The notes under the pieces were generated by a model that worked only from the letters and a program-made list of their open reading frames with translations, did no database searches and had not been told where the DNA came from. Source: Merluccius polli (taxonomy: Eukaryota; Chordata; Actinopteri; Gadiformes; Merlucciidae). Taken from it: 64,000 nt of DNA. This document shows positions 26,601-40,291 of this stretch, in pieces (position 1 is the stretch's first letter; each line of letters opens with the position of its first letter). The stretch spans positions 1-64,000 of the forward strand of contig JAOPHQ010000850.1 of assembly GCA_030340625.1 (NCBI GenBank), in the 5' to 3' direction. Made by a program: the position numbers and the translations under genes.

Positions 26601-29600
26601 TTGTTATACCTACAAAACTAAAATAAAAATTTCAGTTGTTGCATCACATATAGTGAAGTGAGGCCAGAAATAGAAGTAGGTCTCAGAAGAAGAAGGCCAC
26701 TGCAGATAATCCAATTAGATCTCTCCAAGTAGTTGTGTTGCCAAAGCTATCCAAGTAGTTGTGTTGCTTATACCTAACCAAGCAGTTGTGTTGCCTAAAC
26801 CTAACCAAGTAGTGGTGTTGCCTGTACCTAACCAAGCAGTTGTGTTGCCTGTACCTAACCAAGTAGTGGTGTTGCCTGTACCTAACCAAGCAGTTGTGTC
26901 GCCTAAACCTAACCAAGTAGTTGCGTTGCCTGTACCTAACCAAGCAGTTGTGTTGCCTAAACCTAACCAAGTAGTTGCGTTGCCTGTACCTAACCAAGCA
27001 GTTGTGTTGCCTAAACCTAACCAAGTAGTTGTGTTGCCTGTACCTAACCAAGTAGTTGTGTTGCCTAAACCTAACCAAGTAGTTGTGTTGCCTGTACCTA
27101 ACCAAGCAGTTGTGTCGCCTAAACCTAACCAAGTAGTTGTGTTGCCTGTACCTAACCAAGCAGTTGTGTTGCCTAAACCTAACCAAGTAGTTGTGTTGCC
27201 TGTACCTAACCAAGCAGTTGTGTTGCCTAAACCTAACCAAGTAGTTGTGTTGCCTGTACCTAACCAAGTAGTGGTGTTGCCTAAACCTAACCAAGTAGTT
27301 GTGTTGCCTGTACCTAACCAAGTAGTGGTGTTGCCTGTACCTAACCATTTTAACCTTTTGCTTCTATGAAGCAAAAGGAGGGGCATTGTATAGTTCACGC
27401 GTGGAGCGACCCTTAGCCGGATATCTAACAGATACGCGGCTTCTAGAGTTTCTGCCCTCCCCCCAGTTGTGTGGTTTGGTAGTACCTGGGCAGGCGTGGC
27501 CTCTATGACGCATAATATGCTCTGATTGGCTAGTGTTGAGCGCCCGCCTCCTAGTGTATTATGTGTGCTGCCATCTGGTGGCCAGGTGCGGTTAATACAG
27601 CTTATATATATATTTGTTCCTGTTCCCTTGTCGCTATGTGAGGATATTACAGTCTGTTGATACATAATGCTGTTATTTATTCGTCACACTAACCAAGTAG
27701 TTGTGTTGCCTGTACCTAACCAAGTAGTTGTGTTGCCTAAACCTAACCAAGTAGTTGTGTTGCCTGTACCTAACCAAGTAGTGGTGTTGCCTGTACCTAA
27801 CCAAGCAGTTGTGTTGCCTAAACCTAACCAAGTAGTGGTGTTGCCTATATCTAACCAAGCAGTTGTGTTGCCTAAACCTAACCAAGTAGTTGTGTTGCCT
27901 GTACCTAACCAAGCAGTTGTGTTGCCTAAACCTAACCAAGTAGTTGTGTTGCCTGTACCTAACCAAGCAGTTGTGTTGCCTAAACCTAACCAAGTAGTGG
28001 TGTTGCCTATATCTAACCAAGTGTTGCCTGTACCTAACCAAGTAGTTGTGTTGCCTGTACCTAACCAAGTAGTTGTGTTGCCTGTACCTAACCGAGTAGT
28101 TGTGTTGCCTAAACCTAACCAAACTGCTACTGAAAATTATGATTTATGATTTTTTTTTTTTTTAAACAACACAAAACAAAAAATAAGTGAACCAAGTCTA
28201 AAAATCCTGTGTTTTTCACCCACCACAACCTACCCCCTACCTTGTCACTCTTTATACTACGTCACCTGACTACGTCACATCCCCCCACACACACACAGAT
28301 AAGTGGGTTATGTTCTGCAGTGGCGTAACCTTGCGATGAAGAGACGGTAGAGGTTAGTGTGAGTCCTGCTTGGGTTCCTCAGTGTTTCAGGGAAGGGAAA
28401 CACACCATTAGCAGGGCAGCAGACAGGAAAGGGCGGGAGGGCACCTGTCTCTGTAAGTAGCCGTAGATTTACAACATCTGCTCCGTGCACCAAAGGATGC
28501 CACCTTGCGCACGCCGCCATGTGATTCATTACTTCATGAGCGGAGAGCGAGAACGCCAAACGGTCATTTAGGAAAGACACACACACACACAAACACACAG
28601 GCACCAAGAAAGAGGCACCGAGCGTGGTGTGTTGCAACGTGTTGATGTGAATGCTGCCTTATATCACCGTTTGCAATAAATTCATATTGACATTAAGAAT
28701 AATGTTATTAGAAGAAGGTAGCAGGAGGGCTCCTGCAGGGGGATAATAACAGGGGATAATTATGAATCCAGGTCTGGACTTGGATTTATTATTATAACCT
28801 GCATCACATCGCAAAGCCATCTGCCACCCGGAGATAATGGTCAGATGAATATGAGCTTCTTACAGCCACACAGAGGTTTTTGGAGACCTCTCATTTGACC
28901 CTGATATCCTTCCTGTTCCACAGTGACTGATGTCCAGGAACACCAACAAACCACTTTCTCAAGGGTTATTTGACCACTCTCAAAATTTCTCTTTTCAACC
29001 TAATGCCTGCAGCCTATCACACGCCCTGTATGCATCCTTAAACAATGATACCTAACCCCTACCTGCTCATCAATCACCTGGATCACTGATAGCACAGTTC
29101 TTGGTGACTTTATCTAGTCTCAGCCAGTCTACTGCAGTGCTCTCTCTCTTTCTCTTTCCTTGCATCTCGCAGGAGCATCAAAAAGCCTCAGTATTATGAT
29201 AACACTGCAGCCGGGATCTTGGTGAGTGTTAAGAAAACCAAACTGCATAAAACTCTACTTTTATGTCCAATGCTGTAGCTGCCTCCTGGACCTCTGCCCC
29301 TCTAGGACTGACTGTAAAAACAATGAGGTTTGTGAAGATCTCTTCTTCTGGTCTGTGAGAGTGTGAGCTGGCAGGAACTACCGTTTCCAAGGAGGAATGT
29401 GTTTTTTTGGAGGGGGGGGGTTGTTTTTATGCTTGCTTTCTGGGAAATGCGTAAACTTTATTGTGGATTTGGCTATATAATCAATGGTCTCAGGCATGTG
29501 TTTTCATAAAATCAACTATTGTTATGAATATAAATACATCTAATTAATAAACTTTAGTAGTAATAATGAATATATTCATAGTATAGCAGCTGATAAAATA

Positions 29601-29612
29601 AAGATGAACCAT

Positions 29613-29648
<36 letters not shown>

Positions 29649-30304
29649 TACATGATTATATATATTGTCATTATTACCTGATCCTGCCAGTATATGAGGT
29701 CTACAACCGATGCTGTTGTTGACCACCTATGGTTCAGTATTGAATGAGATATGACACAGACAATCTGTGTGAGTGAGAGAGTGATGGTCAAACAGCCATG
29801 GTTACCCATGGAGAGTCATTTAATATCATTATACCCTTTTAACACCAAAAAAAGCACGTAGATGCAGGTTTTTTAAATGTGGGCAGACCCGCTAAAAATA
29901 GGCGATTGACCCCTTTCCCATTGCCAGTAGACGAGTAGGTTTTTTTCTGGTGTGTCACGTTCGACGTCACCATCGCAGCCGATCGGAGCTGCAGTTGATA
30001 AATTCCTGTCATTTGTCCCGGATGCTGGGTGTATCCTTTCCCACTGCAGAACAAAAAGACAGATGTTAGTGGGTCTTGGTGGGTTTTTTGGCCAGTGGGA
30101 AAGGGGCTTTAGAGGCCTCAAGCTCTGATCTAAAAAAAGAAATAAACTCAGATGACAGCATCGAGTACAACTACAGCTTCTGTTCTTTTCTTTTCTCCTG
30201 TTCTTCATGACTTTCTTTTGAGTCTGATCCAATGCCCTTCAGTCCACATGGTCTGCATCAAAATGGTACTTAGCTTTTGCCCTAGGAATGGGAGAGGAGT
30301 GGGC

Positions 30305-30351
<47 letters not shown>

Positions 30352-30753
30352 TACATGGCAGATGTACTGTACAAGCTGCTTTGAGACCTCCCCCGTTTCT
30401 GTACTTTTCTGTACATGCCCTTCGAAACCTGGAAAGGTAACACCTGTGTTGGGTGGCAGAGACCACATGGTGAAGATGTGTTCAATAGAAGGTCACCTGT
30501 ACGAGCTGAGTTTTTATGCCCATCTATCGTCATTACAACGAGACCTTAGTGAACTTATACATGACTGATGTTAGAGCCTTGCCTATGCAATGCAGAGGAC
30601 ATTAATGTGTTTTGCACACTACATAATGTGTAACCAAATCACATTATGTCACCAAAAGCCAAATAGTGACCTTTGACCTTGGGATGAAACAAGTGATGAA
30701 AGACCTAGAGTGTAGAATTGAAATATTTTCCTTGACATTTTTAAGGTCAAAGG

Positions 30754-30822
<69 letters not shown>

Positions 30823-31825
30823 AATTGAATAGACAAGATGATACATATATAATGCCAAATCAATTGATGTGTCTATTGGGTGAGGTTTGATTTATAAACA
30901 GTGTTGGGCAAGTTACTTCAAATATGTAATTCATTACTTATTACTTATTACTGTCATTTCAAAGTAATTCGTTACATTACAATATTACTGTCTTTGAATT
31001 GTAAGGCATTACACTACTTTTGCATTACTTTTACATTACTTTCATCAAAATAACTGGAAATATGGATTTGGCGTTCTCAATAGATCTTATTGCGTTCAAT
31101 GCACAGCTCATTAAGACATCCAGTAGGAGGTGATGTGGTGCAGCAGCGGAGTTGGACTCTACATTCGGGAGTCCCGAATGTAGAGTCCAACTCCGCTGCT
31201 GCAGTCATCTTGTCCTCGATCGATAGTTCTCTAGTAGAAGTCTAACAGGAAGTAGGCCTAAACATTTGCGCGGATTTTTTTCTCCTCTGCTAATCTCGCG
31301 GTGTTTGTATAAAAACAACACACCACTTAATTTCGGGTTTAAAATGCATTGTAACGTGCGTTACTGAGATTTGTACCGAGTAAAATATTACCAATTATAT
31401 TTTTGTAATGCCTTACATTACCACGTTACAGCAAAAAGTAATGCGTTACAGTAATGCATTACTTTTGTAACTCGTTACTCCCAACACTGTTTATAAATCC
31501 CATCATTTTTAAGCAAATGCTTTAAATGGCTAGAGGTAGACCTTCTCTCTTCAGTCTTTGGTATTCAGGGACAAAAAAAGGACAGAAAGCCATAAGATTA
31601 TCATACAAATGGAAATATTATGTGCAGTGGAATCCAACCATCCCGCCTAAAAAAACAAACAAACATGGGACAACCATCAAGTCGTGGGTCACACAATCCT
31701 AGTTGTCTTGTGGTTGCAGTTTGACGTAGTATGCCATTGTTCATGAAACATCAAAACATCCCCTTTATTAATGTGTTTGTCACATTCTTTTAAACAACAT
31801 TTAAAACACACACACACACACACAC

Positions 31826-31860
<35 letters not shown>

Positions 31861-34800
31861 GACAAATGCAAAGGTGTTACTTTTCCAGGACTAGAGACCC
31901 TGCTCTACGTCTTTTCACCGTTTTCCCACTTCAGGGTTGATCTCCTGCTCCACTTTCATCCTCATGATAATCACCACCAATGGCTTTCTATCATCATCAA
32001 ATGCGATTGAGTCTTGTCCATTGAGCTAAGGCTTGTTGTTGTAATTGCTGTCGTAAGGATTTCATGTGGTGGCTGTTAGGCAGCTTTATTTATATAGCGC
32101 ATTTCATACACAATGGCAACTCAATGCGCTTTACATAGATAGTTACACACACACAGCACATTCTCAGACTGGGCTCCAGGAGGTTCACCAGAACGTTTGG
32201 GCAGGAAAGACAGAGGATTTAGCGGAGGAACCGAGGCCACTGTGAAACACCGCCTCTCCCACTTCTGTCTGTCCATACAACTATCTGTGTATTGACAGGA
32301 ATTTCACTCCACGGTCACGCTATGCAACCTCGTACAGCTGTGGCGAAGGCGTAGATTTCAATATTTAGAACACATGCATTTTACCCCCAATAGAAACATG
32401 AAAGAAGCAGAGGACTTTAAAAAAAAAAAAAACACTATGAAGTTACTCATAGACACAAGAATGCCTCGGACAGGGGTGGGTCTTTTTTCTTCAGCACTGT
32501 GTCTTTTTTCACTCCTTAACACACACTCACACACACACACACACATGTACACGGCGTGCACACACACACACACATGAACTATCCATTCCAGGGGTTTATA
32601 AATTAATTAAAATGAATTAATTTATCATTGACGTGAATAGGTGCCACATGCACATTTAAAGAGGTTACTTCCCCCAAACAAAACACACAAAAGAGGATAG
32701 AAGAGTGAATCATGCCTGTGTGTTGACTCAGCAGGGATAATATTAAATGAGAAAAGTTGATCTACAGGATAATAAATGTGTAAGCAATACAGAATACCTG
32801 AGAGCCTGCATTATATGCCATTATATTTTGAATTATCACCTGGTGCCTGAATTTGTGTGTTTTCCTTTACATAAATACAGACATTTCCATCATAAATTAA
32901 TGCAGAAAAGACACAAATTGGTGCATAAAAATTCACCAGAATGCAGAAAATTAAGTGTTTGACGCCCAAAATGTCATACATCAGAGACTTATGGTCTTTC
33001 TTTAGTCCAAAAGCTCCCAAGCATGAGACTTCCTTTTAATGTTTCCATTGTCAAATGGAAAGTTGTTGATTTTCCTACCAAACATTGACATTTCTAGATG
33101 GCAGAGGATTCATGGTCATCTGGGGGGATGTTGTTCATGACATTTACCCTCTTCTGCCGCTCCTCAATCAACATTTTAATACCCATGTTTCACTTGAACT
33201 TTTACCACACAAATGCAATCTGCATAGTTGACATTGACGAAGTGCAGGGCAAGTGGAAGATACAGACTATCTACCTGAAGACATGGTTAGGGTTATCCAG
33301 GATCTCCTGGATGATGCTGTACTCCCAGATGTATATCTTGAGAAGGCTGTCTGACATCACCCATTGGTTTCAGCCAGAGCCATTCATACTATACATGAAA
33401 ATAAAATAATTATATATAAATATATATTATAGCCATGATGTTTCCCTATCATTTTTTTAAATAGTTTTTCTTATCCTAAGGAAAAATCAAATCTATCAAA
33501 AGTCATTTTTCTTTTCAATTGCAAAGTAATATTCAAATAACTCAAATGAATCGTTTCAGTCAGCCATGCATATCCAGAAGTGTATGCATGGCATTCAGTT
33601 AAAATTAATTTGTGTTGAACCCCTCTTCCTCTTTCTCCTCGTAATGTGTTTCTTTTCTCTTCTGAAGGCTCTCTGTTCTTCTCATTTGTTCATTTGTTGC
33701 AAGTCATTGCAAACTGGAAGGCGTTGAGGAAGCCAAACTCGTAATTTCATGCACGCGTTTGCTTTTGTTCTCCATTCAAAATTAATTATTATTGTTTTCA
33801 TGTTGTAATTACTGGAAGGAGAAAACTAAAATTAATTTAGCATAAAAGTTTTGAAATGTTTTTATTTTGTCTTTTTTTTTAGATGATTGTACATGCAATA
33901 TGTCATCAAGTTGAACAATTAAATGAGTTTCAAATGTGTTAAGCAGAAGGCTGTTATGTAATGTAACAAAAATAACTGTTGTTATGTAATGTACAAAAAA
34001 TAATATTACAAGATCCATATACCTTTTTTTGTCTGTGCATATTTATTTCCTTATTTAAATATTTCACAAGACTTTTTTAGAAGTGTTACAGCACTTCTTT
34101 CACTTAATATTCCATCCTAAACGAGCTACTCAAAGTTATTTTGAACGCTGCGCTCATGCAGTGATTAAAAAATGACTCAGAGAAACCTGTAATTGATATT
34201 TGGCCATAGGAAAATACCAGCTCCAGGCTGAATTCTGTCACAATAAATACGTCAGTCTAAATACGTTGCACCTCAGTCGGATTGTCACACCTTTTGAGTC
34301 ACTAATGAAGAATCATATTTTTTTGGACACTTCTTGACAGTTAAGTGTTTGATGTAATTAAAGCATGATCATGGGAAGACACATGGGAGGATTACCCAGC
34401 ATCTTCAATGAAACAATGGGTGTATATGATTCTTATAAGGAAACTTTCACATCGTTAGCCTGGTTCCGCCCGCCTCCGCACTTCTGCTCAATTTTCATTT
34501 CACTTCAGTACTAGGTCTGGGAGTGCTGTATGTTAGAACGATTTCTTTTCCCTCAAGTTTGTCCTTCCAATCAGCAAACAGGAGGCACGGCCTGAGAACA
34601 GTGACTGCAAGCATTATCTTGGTCTTTACTATCAAAGATTAATTTAGAATGACCATATGTTCCTAGAACTCTTAAATTGGATGAACAAAGCCTGCAGCAA
34701 TCGCTAACAGACATCTCCACACAACCCTATGCTCACTGCATCTGCCGTTTGTATACAGTGTACTGCGCGCAACGTGGTTTCCGGCGCATGAAATACGTCA

Positions 34801-37800
34801 CGACCAAACGTTAGTGATTGGTTAAGGCAGATCTAGAGTGGCACTGGGCAGAGCCAATAGGTTTTAAACTTCAACAGCACCCGCCTTCAAGTGAGAAATC
34901 GTTTGTCTCTATAGCAGTTCTAGACCATGAGTATGAATGAAATGAGTACGAAGGTCTAGTTAGGACTAGGCTATCACATTGTGGGCAGTAACAAGGAAAC
35001 AAGGAAGCAAAAAGTGAGAGGAGTTACCATCGTGGAGAGTTAAGGAGGCTAAGTTAATTTGCAATACACTATTGGGGGAAGTTAACATGTCTGCAAGGAC
35101 ACAAGTCAACCGAAGGAACATACACAATAAAGAAGTGAGGAGATTGGCATGGCCTCAGTACCAGACTGTGAGTGGCAATGCGAACTATTTGTAGGTGCAA
35201 AGAGACTTTATACAAAGGCTTACTTAATGAATTACATAGAAACTTAGATATATTTCATGTGGTGTAGTTCATATTTTAAGTCACCTCGACCTTGGTTCCA
35301 CTTGTCGCTTCAATGCAACTTTTATCAATTAATCAGTTGTTGTTTTTTTACTTCAGTTGCATTGTAAAGCAGAGTGTGTAACCAAAGTACAAAGAGTACT
35401 GCTACCTGGCACAATCTTTGTTCAGACCTGGACAATGTCTCGCATTCAATATTTTCTCGAAGTGTCTCAGATCGATTGAAGTCTTTATTCTTAAGAAGAC
35501 CCACTTAGACCTCAACATTGTGTTGAGATTGTTAGTGAATTTGTGTGATTTTTCCTACAGCTAGTCCAATGTCTTGTGTCTAATGTAAGATGTGTGTGTA
35601 TTGGACGATGTTGGCTTTGATTGGGTCACAAATGTTGTTTATTGCAGTAATTATATTGGGTTGTTTAGGTAGCATGTGGGGGGGTGCTGCCAATTATGCA
35701 ACACAAAATCAACCTATGATTTAAAACAATGATGTTTACAGCAGGAACAAGTAATTATTTGATTAGCTTACAAAAACAAGCTTCGCTAACAAGGCATCGC
35801 CTGGAGATTGTCTCACATCAATTAAGGAAGAGTGCTTCCTAGCCCCATAAAATTTAACAACTACCTCAATTTACAACTCAACATTTTTACGACGCTTTTA
35901 TGGAAATTGCCACCTCTTGTCACCTTTTTGGTATCAAAAGCCAAACCGAAGTGGAGACAATTAGCCTAACGGGTTCATTCTAATATGCATATCATACCTT
36001 GCCTGCCCCACGTTCAGCACACTCAGGTACCTCATGTGTCACTCTCAGAGAGAGTGAGAGAGGGAGAGGGAGCGACAGAGGGAGAGAGAGAGAGGGGGTT
36101 GGGGGTGCAAGAGGCAAAGACGTTGGTTTAGATTTTCATCAGTAAAAGTGGCCATCAGTCGTTGTGATGGACCGTCTGGCTCCGCCCCCTACTGTAAGGG
36201 TCTGTTGAGTGACAGCTGCAGCTGGCAGACATTACGGCCTTGCCACGGCACCGTGGATCCCAAGCAGAAGGTTAACTCTTCATCACTATGCTAATGGTGA
36301 TGGGAGGGCTGTACCCACTGCTACTGTTATGGAAATTATAACCTCTCTCTTTAAATCAAAAATAAACACAAAAATCCACACTTTCACTAAAAAGTACTAA
36401 ATTTGTCACTCGCTAGAGTGGCATAACTCAAATGTAAAAATATCGTAAATGTGAAATGTCTGTTATACCTCCACTTATATAAATGTATATACAAAAAGCA
36501 TAAGTATAAAAGTGTAAGTGTAAAACGGAAAAAAATGACAAAATATTGATGTTGTTAAAGCCAGATATCTCGTGCAATGTTGTAACGAGGGTTTGTCGGA
36601 GAGAGTGTTATGATTGAAAAATGAATGGCGTCTGCTTCCTAGCCGGCGTGCACTGCAGGCAGCCGGCACTGTCACCGGGGGGAAAAAGGGATGTGTCACA
36701 CGGTCACCCTGAGGAAGCAAAGGACGATAGGCTGATAAGTTAATTGCGATCATTACAAACCAATACTGAACGCTTTCATAATGTCACTATTTTCAGACAG
36801 AGATAACGTGGCCTTTTGTAGCGTGACATTGAGCCTGAACTTGGCAGGCCATCACACTGGCACAAGAATTACACGCCCCCCCCCCCCCACCCAAAAAAAA
36901 AAAAAAAATTATGTTTCACCAGACCCACAGTATACCATAATCACACAGCTCACTTGAATCATGTCAAACCTTTCAGACATTATAGAAACCGCTTTGCATA
37001 TTAAAGAGACCCTTGTGTAATTCTCCTCCTCATTAACAGTTACAAGTCGCTTCTCCTCCTTCCGCAAACATTTCTGAAAACTTCCACATTCAAATTAAGA
37101 GAAAAACGTCTCTGTTTGATGACTCTGGAGTTCGGTATTAAATCGTTTCATAAAGATAAGACGCCTCACAGACGAATGATACGAATGAATAATTGAAGAG
37201 AGCTGCTAGCTTGTGTTTGGCCTTTAGGGTTTTAACAAAGCTTAATAGCCCCAGAAATGTGCCCGTAAATGAAATGGTAATGCTTCACACGTCGTTGTTG
37301 CGGTGCGGGCGTGTATCTCACAGTTTTTTAATAAGACCGTGTATTTGACGCTTTCCTCCACAACAGTGGGAGGATGGCTCTGGCACGAGGCTATAGGGTA
37401 GCCTGTGGGATGACTAATCTATAGCCAGATAACACATATTGTGTCTATACACATGTTATGTACACGTGTCTATACACGTGTTATGTATTTGTATATGAAG
37501 CCGTAGTCGTATATGTATTCCACAGGTGTATCCTCTCCATAATAGGTTGAAGGACATATGGAAAGGCAGAGTGAATGGGTGACATTTGCTTGTAACCTCC
37601 CCCTCCACAGGGGGACCGGCTCGGTCTCGCCTCCCCCGGTGGGCAAGTTGGAGAACACATGTGTGATTTGGACACATAATTTACAACATGCTGTCATTGA
37701 CTGAGGTTAGGGTTAGGTCAAAGGTGCCCATCAATATGTAATGTATTGGTTGTTGTTATTGTTGTTGTTGTTGTTGTTATTATTATTATTATTATTATTA

Positions 37801-37829
37801 TTGTTATTATTATTATTATTATCATTATT

Positions 37830-37862
<33 letters not shown>

Positions 37863-38115
37863 ATGATAGGGTGTATCCGAGCTAATATGAAATCTAGTAC
37901 ATGTAAGACCGACCCGTAAGACCGTTTATTGGTGTAGGCCAGCTGGCAAAATCTGTTTATTTTCCGTGTGCGTTTATTTTCAGTGTACGTTTATTTTCCG
38001 TGTACGTTTATTTTACGCGTACGTTTATTTTACGCGTACGTTTATCTTACGTATTTTTAGGTGGTAGTTAACTTCAGCACCGTTTATTCCACGCAGGCTC
38101 CTCATAGGTAGATTT

Positions 38116-38155
<40 letters not shown>

Positions 38156-39549
38156 CTATAAACAATGTAATTTTCATCACCTAGAATCCAAAAATCCCCC
38201 CCTCTGCACGGCGAGAAGATTAATTGAAAATGTGCACATTTGTTTCTTGCATTGTGCATGCCCATAGCCTTGTCCTGGTCCCTAGTGTGTGTGTGCGTGT
38301 GTGCATGTGTGTGTGTGTGCGTCTGTGTGTGTGCGTGTGCATGTGTGTGTGTGGTTGATTCTTTGATTCTTTGATTCTTGGCAGTGGACCCAAGGTATTC
38401 TGACCGCTTCAAGCCTGCCAGTCTTATAAGCCTCAGGTGGTTTCAAAATCCCTTAGCAGCAGTTACTGCACGTAAACTTGTTTGTAGCTGTTGCACACAT
38501 TCTGTAGCACACACCAACACATCCACACGAACGATATAACACTTCAAGGATTGAATAAACAAATGAGAACGCTCTGAAAGCCCCTGCAAATACCGTCGCT
38601 CAGTCCTCCAGCATCTCTCTAGAAGCGGCGGGATATCAAGGACAATCACCACCTTGCGCGTGCCTCCAACTATATATTCTATTGTTTATGCCTTGCCAAC
38701 CCCTCGCTCCTCACAGTTAGGCCTGGCGACGTATGATAAATGTAAGCCGCCGCCCGGAGATGTTCAGCGGAAGGGAGGGTCTTTGGGGAATATAGGATGA
38801 GGTATTGCATTGCACAGATGTGCCCCCCCCCCCCCCCCCCCCCCCCCTCAGTGGAGGCTGACCCTCTGAGCATTACTGTAATGGAGGTCCTCGTTATTGC
38901 AGCTTGTAAAGATGGTCAACAACCGCATGTTTGTCAATGTGACAAACATGCAATGAATGATGATAGGAGGGTAGCCATGGGGGTTCTGATTGGGGCTCTG
39001 CATCTATTTACCAACTCATTCACCAATTCATTTGATAATTCCTTCGCCAATTAATTTACCAATTCCTTCACCAATTCAAGGGAGGGTTTTGAACTAAAAG
39101 GGGCCTAATGTCCATATCCTCCACTAATTATAATGGTAATGTACTGTGTTGCTTTGAATAGGACATGAACCTTTGAACCTTCCATAGTATACCAGACGGC
39201 CATAGTACTGAATGTGATTTAGTGCTCAAGGTAAATTGCCTGGCTCTTCAGAGCACTACTCACAGTCTCTTTGCGATGTTATTGACATGCCGGTTTGATG
39301 GTGCTGGATTTGTGTATATGACTTATAGCGTGTCGATATTTATTATACAGTTAATATTCATCACAAGTGTGAAATAACATGCATAAAACAAGAGAGAGCG
39401 AGAAGAGGGTTGGTTAATACATCAGAAGTCGGTCGGTATCCTTCCATATACTACTTAAGAACATCAGCTGGGTGCTGAAAAGTGCAAAATGCTGTAAAGT
39501 GAACAGTCATGAAACTGGGAATGTATACTTTGTGTTTTGTATACCTGTA

Positions 39550-39587
<38 letters not shown>

Positions 39588-40258
39588 TGCATACTTGCCA
39601 CCCCCGATGGTTTGTGTAGTCCATCCTCCAGCACTGCCTCCTCTGTAGCCCCTGTACCGCTAGGTGAGGGCCAACATGTCCGCTGACTTCATTAGGGCTC
39701 CCGTTCCCATACCTCGCCTGAAGAGCAGGGACCATTAAGCCTGTACGCCCAGGTAACCGATCAGCTAATCTGGCCGTGATTTATGTGGCATGCGGACGCG
39801 GCCGTGGACTCCACTGAGGCTCGGGAGGCATTGATTGCGGACATGGTTAATTGGCTAGACCCACTGGTACATTGACACAGGCTTATTGGAAATGTCAAAT
39901 CAAGTGACTCATTTGCATTCATGATGTATGGTGTCGGTTCCGGCTTCTTGCCCAGGCTGCACAAACTGACACTCGCAGCCACAAAGACCCGGGCTTCCAG
40001 CCTTCCCATTTGCATCTGGCCCATCTGTCAGCACCAAGACCTTGGCTTGGAGGCTTCCCCCCCCCCCCCCACACCCCCCAGCAGTAGCCACATGATCATG
40101 AGCTTTGTCTGGAGGATGGCGAAAGGCACCTTATCTGGTGTCCTGACCCGGGTCAAGACGAGTGGTTAAGACAGTGGTTGGAATGAGTATAAAAGTATGG
40201 GAGGTTTTTATAATGATGCCAATGCGTTTTGTATGTAATTATGAATAGTGTGTGTGTG

Positions 40259-40291
<33 letters not shown>

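Noticed and set aside
26745..28121. CRISPR-like direct repeats
   Set aside because: Units are contiguous with no unique spacers; a vertebrate minisatellite.
26683..28149. Long reading frames on both strands (up to about 316 codons) across the 27-bp minisatellite
   Set aside because: The repeat unit is a multiple of three, so frames stay open by arithmetic. The peptides are pure 9-residue repeats with no family similarity and no splice context.
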